49,799 nucleotides of DNA from Saprospiraceae bacterium (GTDB lineage: Bacteria; Bacteroidota; Bacteroidia; Chitinophagales; Saprospiraceae): contig JAGFIW010000027.1 of NCBI GenBank assembly GCA_024103195.1, positions 1 to 49,799 on the forward strand, given 5' to 3'. The position numbers and the translations under genes were made by a program. Below are positions 43,671 through 49,799 of the stretch, in pieces. Within the stretch, counting starts at the first letter, position 1. Every line of letters begins with the position of its first letter. The notes beneath the pieces were generated by a model that searched no databases, was not told where the DNA came from, and saw only the letters and a program-made list of their open reading frames with translations.

Positions 43671-44671
43671 TGGTACACAAACGACGCGTCCTGTTCCACC
43701 GCACCTGGACCAAACCCAACGGAGGCACCAGCGGAGGTCAAATGAAGGTAAGGGATGCCTTCGAGCATTTTCGTCATTCGCCTCATTTTGAACCCTTTGT
43801 TTATTTTCCCAAAGAGACGGTCTGGCATCCCAATCCCGGTAATGTGTGGTGGCCTTACAAGGATCAGGCATTGCCCGAATGGGATATCCGGCCTTCCGAT
43901 GTGTTGTTTCTTGCCGGAACAGACTGGCTGGTCATGCCCCTTTCCGAACGCGAACATCCACCTGTGCCCGTAATGAATATTGTCCATCCCCGACATACCC
44001 GTCCAGAGGACTCAAGACATGCTTTTCTGCATCATCCGGCCATAAGGATCGCCAAAAGTTCGGCCGGCATGCAGATCCTCCAGGAATATGGGGTCAACGG
44101 CCCGCTATTCCTGATCCCGGATGCCATTGACCTCGATCTTTTGCCCGCACCGAATCCTCACCCCGACCTGGACATCCTTATCGCGGGATTGAAAAACGAA
44201 GCACTGGCCCTTTCTCTGTACCAATCCCTAAAAAGACGACTGCCCCACATCCGTATTGAGGTGCAGGTGCGCCCTCACCTACCAACAAGATCCGATTTCC
44301 TCCAATTGCTCAACCGAACCCGCATAGCCGTCTTTCTGCCGCTCCCAGCGGAAAAAGGAGCAGAAGGATTCTATCTGCCTGCCCTCGAAGCCATGGCCCT
44401 GAAAAAGCTGGTTGTTTGCCCTTACGCGGTGGGCAATGCCGATTTTTGTTTGCCCGGGGTCACTTGCCTGCAGCCCGATTACAACGAGGCGTCCTTGTTG
44501 GAGGCCATCGAAGAAGCCTTTGCCATGCCGGAAGATGCACAGTCGTCCATGATCCGTAACGGGTGGGAAGTCAGTCGCCGTCATGGTCTTGAACAGGAAA
44601 GACAGGCGTATTTATCACTCTTAAACCAAACCGATGAGCTTTGGCAGCAACCGGCTCTTTTCCACGCCTAA
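43670..44671 (+). CDS. GT-B glycosyltransferase-like protein
   Basis: A 333-residue protein with a Gly-rich N-terminal loop (TKPNGGTSGGQMKVRDA) and the donor-site E-x7-E motif EGFYLPALE (about 238-246), followed by KLVVCPYAVGNADFC. The overall order fits a divergent GT4-like GT-B transferase, shorter than usual (most are 350-400). It is cytosolic. It sits between two pairs of sulfotransferase genes and is overlapped at both ends (by one base upstream and 38 bases downstream), so its product probably acts on the same glycan. Donor and acceptor are unknown. Confidence 0.75.
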   Translation: MVHKRRVLFHRTWTKPNGGTSGGQMKVRDAFEHFRHSPHFEPFVYFPKETVWHPNPGNVWWPYKDQALPEWDIRPSDVLFLAGTDWLVMPLSEREHPPVPVMNIVHPRHTRPEDSRHAFLHHPAIRIAKSSAGMQILQEYGVNGPLFLIPDAIDLDLLPAPNPHPDLDILIAGLKNEALALSLYQSLKRRLPHIRIEVQVRPHLPTRSDFLQLLNRTRIAVFLPLPAEKGAEGFYLPALEAMALKKLVVCPYAVGNADFCLPGVTCLQPDYNEASLLEAIEEAFAMPEDAQSSMIRNGWEVSRRHGLEQERQAYLSLLNQTDELWQQPALFHA

Positions 44672-45506
44672 TCGTATCCCGGCCGGAGAGGACATTTTCC
44701 TGACCGGTGTGCCCCGCTCCGGAACTACGCTGGCATGTCGGCTGCTCAATCAAGTGGCGCATGTCGTGGCGCTCAATGAGCCATTGGAGCCTGCCGTATT
44801 CGCGGATCGTTCTGCCGCATTGGAAAATCTGGAACGCGCCCTCTCATCCATCAGACAAGAACTTGGCCGGACAGGGGAGGCCCCTTCGAGGCACAGGGAA
44901 GGTCGATTCACCGACAATAATTTCAGTTCCGGACCCGGAACCAGGGAGCTCGTCGTCAAAAGGTCAATGCTTTCATTCGGACCTCCTCGCAAAGGTCCCT
45001 TTACCCTCGTACTCAAGCATAATGCAGAATTTACCCAACTCCTACCAGAGCTCTCCCGGCGGCATTCCGTTTTTGCCCTGATCCGAAATCCCCTGGCGGT
45101 TTGGATTTCCTGGCGTACCGTATCCATAGCCGCATCAAGGGGACAACTCTCCAAATCGGACCGTCTGTCTCCGGACCTTCATGCCGCCCTTGAAAAAATA
45201 CCGGATCTCACGGCCCGGCAACAATTCATTCTTGATTGGTATTTCCGTCAGTTTCAATGCCTGCCTTCCGATCATATTCTGCGTTATGAGGATCTGGTAG
45301 AGACTGGCGGAACCTGTTTGCAACAAGTCGTCGGACAGGCGGTACCCCGAGACCCTGATTTGGCGGTAAACGAACAATTGCCTCCGGGAGGACCTGAAGA
45401 AGCTGCCCGGTTACGTGATGCGTTGCTTCGTCATCCCGGAGCCTGGTCGGAACACTATACCTCCGGTGACGTAGAAACTTATTGGGCCTGCCTCCCCAAA
45501 TCCTGA
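44634..45506 (+). CDS. sulfotransferase, second type, first copy
   Basis: A 290-residue P-loop sulfotransferase-like protein. The 5'-phosphosulfate loop is FLTGVPRSGTTL (22-33), the 3'-phosphate site is ALIRNPLAVWISW (148-160), and the ILRYEDLV strand is in its normal place. KHNAEFTQLLPEL and the end PGAWSEHY are shared with the next gene. It belongs to a different branch from the HIPKTAGTSF pair. No membrane segment is visible. The ATG at 44634 lies 38 bases inside the end of the glycosyltransferase gene; the conserved loop is far enough in that a slightly later start could be used. Confidence 0.85.
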   Translation: MSFGSNRLFSTPNRIPAGEDIFLTGVPRSGTTLACRLLNQVAHVVALNEPLEPAVFADRSAALENLERALSSIRQELGRTGEAPSRHREGRFTDNNFSSGPGTRELVVKRSMLSFGPPRKGPFTLVLKHNAEFTQLLPELSRRHSVFALIRNPLAVWISWRTVSIAASRGQLSKSDRLSPDLHAALEKIPDLTARQQFILDWYFRQFQCLPSDHILRYEDLVETGGTCLQQVVGQAVPRDPDLAVNEQLPPGGPEEAARLRDALLRHPGAWSEHYTSGDVETYWACLPKS

Positions 45507-45509
45507 AAC

Positions 45510-46316
45510 ATGGCCGAAGATATCATTCTGACCGGACCACCACGGTCAGGGACAACCCTGACCTGTCACCTGCTCAACCTGTTGGACAACACGATTGCCC
45601 TTCATGAACCTATGAATCTGGCCATGTTTCCCGACCGGAAAACAGCTCTTGGCAACATTGCCTCATTTTTTGGAGAAATGAGACATTCCCTTCTGAGCGA
45701 AGGGAAAGCGCTATCCAAGGTGGCCGGGGATAAAATTCCCGACAACCCGTTTGCGACGCAAGAAGGCGGTCGCAGGTCCAGCATTGTCGTCAAAAAAACG
45801 GTCACATTTGACAAGCCGCTTTCATCCAATTTCCGACTGATCATTAAACACAACGCCCATTTCAGCCTCCTGCTCCCGGACCTTGTCAAGACATACCGGT
45901 GTTTTTGCATCATTCGCCACCCTTTGTCGGTGATCAGATCCTGGAATACCATACAAGCACCTGTTGCAGAGGGTAAGATCACCGTCTTCAAAACCCTGGC
46001 TCCGGAAAAATACCGGGAAATTGAAGCCATACCCGGTCTCCTCGAGCGTCAGATCCGGCTTCTGGATTACCTGTTCTCTTGTTATGTGGATCTGCCCGGA
46101 TTGACCATCATCAAATACGAGGACCTGATTGCCACCAAGGGATCTGCCCTGAGGAGCATGGTACCGGAGGCAAGCCACCTGAACGAGCCTCTGCAAAATC
46201 GTAATCGAAGTCCCTTGTACGATCCCCGGGAGGTGGAAGTCGTACGGCATGCCATCCTGGATTATCCCGGGGCCTGGCAGTCTTTTTATTCCCGTGATTC
46301 CATCGCTCTACTCTGA
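45510..46316 (+). CDS. sulfotransferase, second type, second copy
   Basis: A 268-residue paralog of the preceding gene, three bases downstream. LTGPPRSGTTL (7-17) and CIIRHPLSVIRSW form the PAPS sites, and TIIKYEDLIA is in register with ILRYEDLVE. Further shared blocks are HEP, KHNAHFSLLLPDL and PGAWQSFY at the end. The first copy has a longer N-terminus. Two tandem pairs of different sulfotransferase types in one train imply several distinct sulfation sites on the product. A carbohydrate acceptor is inferred from context; sulfotransferases also act on proteins and small molecules. Confidence 0.85.
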   Translation: MAEDIILTGPPRSGTTLTCHLLNLLDNTIALHEPMNLAMFPDRKTALGNIASFFGEMRHSLLSEGKALSKVAGDKIPDNPFATQEGGRRSSIVVKKTVTFDKPLSSNFRLIIKHNAHFSLLLPDLVKTYRCFCIIRHPLSVIRSWNTIQAPVAEGKITVFKTLAPEKYREIEAIPGLLERQIRLLDYLFSCYVDLPGLTIIKYEDLIATKGSALRSMVPEASHLNEPLQNRNRSPLYDPREVEVVRHAILDYPGAWQSFYSRDSIALL

Positions 46317-46320
46317 GTCC

Positions 46321-47208
46321 ATGAAGTTTTTCAAGCATAAAACAATTGCACTGGCTACTGTCACCACACCCAGATTCATGCCGGGTACTATGGTCCTGCT
46401 GCATTCCTTTTTGAAAACCAATCCATGGTTCAAGGGTGATATCCTGATCATTCATGACCAGCTGCCTGAGGTTCACCAGGTATTATTGCGCCGACTTTAC
46501 CCGGTCAGGTTTGTCCAGACGGGCGAGGATCTCCTCCAACGGGTGCAAACCCTAATTCCTGACTATGCCGATTTTGAACGAAGAAAGGCGCAGTTCTACT
46601 CGCTGGAAGCATTTCGATTCCGGGAATACAACCAATTGATTTTTATGGACAGCGACATGCTTGTTCTGGGCTCCCTGGAGGAGTTGACGATGCGCCCGGA
46701 ACCCTTGCTGGCTTGTGGCACCGTAAAATATTACCGACCCGGAGAGGATGACGGTGATCCCTTTCAGGTAGAGCAGTTTAATGCCGGGATGATGCGTATC
46801 GACGGAAAGTTGCTGGGAACCGGGGTCCGCCAAGCCCTTTTGGAAAACATTTCATCCAGTTTTTTTGCTCCTTTTCTTGACTGGGCTGCCACACACGAAT
46901 TGCCGCGTGTCGGCACGGATCAGATCATCCTGAATACCCATTTCGGGCATCAGGTCACTTTTATCCCTGCATCGTTCAATTACAGAGACGGCATCGCAGC
47001 AGAGATATCGGAACGAGACGGTTGTCGCCTCGAGGATGCACGCGTCATCCATTATACCGGAGGCAAAAAACCATGGATGGCGGAAAAGGTATTGCAACAC
47101 CTGTTCAAGCAATCCCGTGATCTGACCATTTTCAGACTGTGGACACTGGCATGGGCTGATCTGTTGCGGGATTTTGAACAAGGCCGGACCGATGAGTCAA
47201 ATCATTAA
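46321..47208 (+). CDS. GT8-like glycosyltransferase
   Basis: A 295-residue GT-A transferase. The metal-binding D-x-D is in FMDSDMLVLG (Asp110 and Asp112), preceded by the helix KAQFYSLEAFRF that is usual in glycogenin/LPS GT8 enzymes, and the C-terminal HYTGGKKPW supplies the second metal site. QFNAGMMRID is also typical. It probably transfers glucose or galactose from a UDP sugar with retention. The start at 46321 directly follows the upstream stop (46316); an ATG at 46249 lies inside that gene. It closes the closely packed part of the plus-strand train. Confidence 0.88.
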   Translation: MKFFKHKTIALATVTTPRFMPGTMVLLHSFLKTNPWFKGDILIIHDQLPEVHQVLLRRLYPVRFVQTGEDLLQRVQTLIPDYADFERRKAQFYSLEAFRFREYNQLIFMDSDMLVLGSLEELTMRPEPLLACGTVKYYRPGEDDGDPFQVEQFNAGMMRIDGKLLGTGVRQALLENISSSFFAPFLDWAATHELPRVGTDQIILNTHFGHQVTFIPASFNYRDGIAAEISERDGCRLEDARVIHYTGGKKPWMAEKVLQHLFKQSRDLTIFRLWTLAWADLLRDFEQGRTDESNH

Positions 47209-47277
47209 TCCATATTTAAATTGCTGTCAATCAGCATTGTGTCAGATCAATACCCATGAGTCTTGCTGGCATTGGCA

Positions 47278-47320
47278 TATAATTTGACCCTCACCCGAAG
47301 ATACTGTACCGTTCTAGAAC
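47278..47320 (+). promoter_or_regulatory. promoter-like box and palindrome before the MBOAT gene
   Basis: TATAATTTG (47278-47286) resembles the -7 box with one base missing, and a perfect ten-base palindrome GTTCTAGAAC lies at 47311-47320, between this box and the ATG at 47361. If both are real the palindrome would be an operator downstream of the transcription start. Tentative. Confidence 0.25.
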
Positions 47321-47360
47321 CGGTCAGTCCGCTTTCTTGTCATCCCCCGATTAACCCCGT

Positions 47361-49799
47361 ATGCCAATGACACCCCCGAAGACGCATTTCGCGGAGAGAG
47401 ACATATCAATCCGGGGGCAGATGGTATCATGGGCCTTGCTTGCCGGACAGCTTGCCGCGGCGATCGCTGTGGTCCACATTTACGATCTGGAAACAGACCT
47501 GCATTTGCGGGATGTTCTATTATGGACGGCGCTGGGCCTTGTCTGCCAAACCCTTCTTCCAAGGAAATGGTGGCCTTTCACCCTGGCAATGATCTGTGTG
47601 GCCGGGCTGTTCGGATTTGCAGGACCTGCCAATGCCTCTGTTACTTTGATGTTGGGGACAGCCATTCTCTTTCTGGCCAACCTTAGCATCAAATGGATCC
47701 GATGGACCAGCCTACTCCTGGTATTCGGATCATTGGCAACTGTATATGTAATCCTCCCTGTATGGGCAGAACCTTTCACACCGGCCATGACGACTCTGGG
47801 CGTCATGTTCATGTACAGATTGCTCATTTTCCTCTATGATCGTCACCAGGCTCCGTCAACGCCATTGGATGCGACTGACTTAACCTACTTTTTTCTTTTG
47901 CCGAATATGGCCATGTCGCTGTTTCCGGCAGTAGATTACCGTCATTTTCGTCAACATGTTGATCCTGCCCGACGAATACTGGTGTGGAAAAAGGGAATGT
48001 TTTGGGTGGTCACCGGCGTATTCCATTTGGTCATCTATCGCTGGGTTTACCACCACCTGCTCCTGCCTGCGGGTGAGGTGAGAGACCTGTTGGGACTGGC
48101 ACGTTATACCTTTTTCAATTATGCCCTGATCCTTAGACTGTCCGGGTTATTTCATTTGGCGGTTGGCGTGTTGGGTCTGTTGGGCTTTGACCTTCCAAGA
48201 GTATTTCACCATTATTTTCTCGCGACTGGATTCAGCGACCTGTGGCGCAGAATAAATATTTATTTCAGGGATTTTTTGGTCAAGGTGTTTTATTATCCCA
48301 TTTACTTCCGGCTCAGGTCATGGGGTAATGTCAGAGCCGTTCCTGTCGCCATTTTACTTCTCTTTGTCATCACCTGGTTCCTTCATTCTATCCAATGGTT
48401 CTGGATCAAAGGACAGTTTCCGCTTCGCATCCAGGATGGCATTTTTTGGGGGTTATTTGGTGTTCTGGTGGCCATCAATGCATGGTGGGAGATTAAATAC
48501 AGGACATCCCACTCCCTGACCGGCCATCTGCCGACAAGGGCATTTACCCAGGTGACCCGTATCGCTGGCATGCTGGTCTTCATGAGTCTACTATGGTCCC
48601 TGTGGACGGCCCCGTCCCTGGATGAATGGTGGCTCCGTATCCGCACCGGCCTGATATCACCTGTCAGCCAATACGTAACCCTTTCGTTGACACTGGTCTG
48701 CCTCCTGTTTGCAGGAACAGTGGCCTGGCTGGTCGTGCATCATTTTCGGCTTGCGCGTTGGCTCGACCCGGAACCATCATCTTCTGTGGGCACCTTCTGG
48801 TCTGCCATCCTGTTGATGCTGCTTTTGGCATTTCCATGGGTAGCGCCCGCTCTCCAGCGTTCCACAGATATGTCCATGGCCGGAATACTGACAGAAAAAT
48901 TGAGTGATGCCGATGAAATACGCCGCATAGAAGGCTATTACAATCATATACTCACCGGGCATCAGTTGACGGATCCGCTTGCCGGCCGTAAAAATTTGCT
49001 CCCGGACACCGAAAATGACGCCAGAATATATACCGGAGACTTTCGGCATATCAGTAAAAAACCGGATATGTCCATTTTGCTGAAAGGTCAACCCTTCACG
49101 ACCAATGCATGGGGCATGCGAGACGATCCATTGTCCGAAGAAAAACCGGAAGGCAGTGTCCGTATCCTGCTTATGGGAGGATCATTTGTTGTCGGATCCG
49201 GAGTGGCGGATCATGAAGTATTTGACCGCCGCCTTGAAGCTCTCCTCCAGCCAAACAAAGGCAAGTCGCAGTATGAGTTCATCAATACCGCAACCGCCTC
49301 CTACGACCTGGTGGATTGTATCCTCCAGTTTGAAGTGGAGGAATTTCAAAAGTTTCACCCGGACATTCTGATGTTCTTTACACATGGCATAGACGGTACC
49401 AAGACCATCCGTGACATGGCGCGCCAGTACAAGGCGGGTGTACGGATGCCCTACCTTTTCATGGACGTGTACATAAATCGTGCAGGCCTGCGGCGGGACA
49501 TGAGTGAGGAAGAAATGGTCCTTCTTCTTGAGCCTTTCACCAGTGATATCCTTGAGGATGGGTATCAAAAGTTGCGCGAAGTTTGTGATACCCATCATAT
49601 CAGGCCCGTCTGGGTGTTCTGGCCCCCCATCGCACGGGCCGAAGCCGCATTGGAGGAAAAAGCGTTGAGCAAACAAATCGCCAGGAATCTGGGATTTGAA
49701 CTTATTGACCTGGAGCCGTTGTACAAGGGATTGGACCCGGAATCATTGACGGTCAGTCGGTTTGATATGCATCCCAATGCCCTTGCCCATTCCCTGATG
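47361..49799 (+). CDS. MBOAT-SGNH fusion O-acyltransferase (3' end outside window)
   Basis: At least 813 residues, open to the window edge. Residues 20-510 hold many membrane segments with an MBOAT-like core: FSDLWRRINIYFRDFLVK (about 290-307), then YYPIYFRLRSWGN and WFLHSIQWFW, where the His is in the place of the MBOAT catalytic His. From about 590 a soluble SGNH-like domain follows, with ILLMGGSFVVGSG (nucleophile Ser in GGS) and DMHPN (about 804-808), the D-x-x-H-like end block. MBOAT proteins pass an acyl group across the membrane and SGNH partners (as AlgJ/AlgX or PatB) load it on a glycan; here both are in one chain, so O-acetylation of the locus product is the natural reading. No alternative start gives a better N-terminus than the ATG at 47361. 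Confidence 0.8.
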   Translation, partial: MPMTPPKTHFAERDISIRGQMVSWALLAGQLAAAIAVVHIYDLETDLHLRDVLLWTALGLVCQTLLPRKWWPFTLAMICVAGLFGFAGPANASVTLMLGTAILFLANLSIKWIRWTSLLLVFGSLATVYVILPVWAEPFTPAMTTLGVMFMYRLLIFLYDRHQAPSTPLDATDLTYFFLLPNMAMSLFPAVDYRHFRQHVDPARRILVWKKGMFWVVTGVFHLVIYRWVYHHLLLPAGEVRDLLGLARYTFFNYALILRLSGLFHLAVGVLGLLGFDLPRVFHHYFLATGFSDLWRRINIYFRDFLVKVFYYPIYFRLRSWGNVRAVPVAILLLFVITWFLHSIQWFWIKGQFPLRIQDGIFWGLFGVLVAINAWWEIKYRTSHSLTGHLPTRAFTQVTRIAGMLVFMSLLWSLWTAPSLDEWWLRIRTGLISPVSQYVTLSLTLVCLLFAGTVAWLVVHHFRLARWLDPEPSSSVGTFWSAILLMLLLAFPWVAPALQRSTDMSMAGILTEKLSDADEIRRIEGYYNHILTGHQLTDPLAGRKNLLPDTENDARIYTGDFRHISKKPDMSILLKGQPFTTNAWGMRDDPLSEEKPEGSVRILLMGGSFVVGSGVADHEVFDRRLEALLQPNKGKSQYEFINTATASYDLVDCILQFEVEEFQKFHPDILMFFTHGIDGTKTIRDMARQYKAGVRMPYLFMDVYINRAGLRRDMSEEEMVLLLEPFTSDILEDGYQKLREVCDTHHIRPVWVFWPPIARAEAALEEKALSKQIARNLGFELIDLEPLYKGLDPESLTVSRFDMHPNALAHSLM

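Noticed and set aside
1-49799. Mobile element, phage or tRNA-linked island boundaries
   Set aside because: No transposase, integrase, tRNA gene, terminal repeats or target duplications were found by reading either strand.

Overview
The window looks like a chromosomal piece of a free-living Bacteroidota, probably of the Saprospiria/Chitinophagia side (inference). The grounds are three type IX secretion (T9SS) hallmarks (a type A C-terminal sorting domain, a CHU_C/gliding-type type B domain, and a PorP/SprF protein), a DUF3127 protein, the conserved Ddl-PASTA pair, and eleven copies of the Bacteroidota sigma-ABfr box TAnnTTTG placed just upstream of gene starts. Base composition is on the GC-rich side for the phylum (judged by eye), which explains the many long antisense open frames. 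No tRNA, rRNA, CRISPR array, insertion sequence or phage gene was seen.

Left and middle part (1-31,350), mostly housekeeping: a double-length D-Ala-D-Ala ligase fusion with a PASTA protein; a T9SS type A secreted protein; SPOR protein, dCTP deaminase and a WD40 propeller; a Sfp-type phosphopantetheinyl transferase and a lipoprotein; HldD; a 1523-residue type B secreted protein (M43-like protease domain with a damaged zinc motif, plus eight Ig-like repeats of exactly 70 residues) followed by PorP/SprF; RidA and TrpS; RNase P RNA; PurH-CoaX-outer membrane protein-TPR protein; Upp and a deacetylase-like protein; a barrel-like protein and LipA; alkaline phosphatase; DprA; a small membrane protein; DUF3127, a tryptophan-repeat secreted protein and a peroxiredoxin.

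Right part (31,404-49,799), a surface-glycan locus built as two divergent gene trains. The minus-strand train (42,028 down to 31,404) holds a sulfotransferase-glycosyltransferase fusion, a GT4 transferase, a 1138-residue GT-C-like membrane protein with an LTxxQ-type helical insert, a polyprenyl-phosphate GT2, DUF2304, another GT4 and an M23 peptidase, with spacings from 4-base overlaps to 36 bases. The plus-strand train (42,295 to 47,208) holds two tandem pairs of sulfotransferases, a GT-B glycosyltransferase and a GT8-like transferase, again with overlapping or nearly overlapping genes. It is followed by a partial MBOAT-SGNH fusion O-acyltransferase that runs off the window. Together this is most simply read as a machine that builds, sulfates and O-acylates a cell-surface or secreted glycan. 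It has five separate sulfotransferase domains and is the most interesting part of the window.
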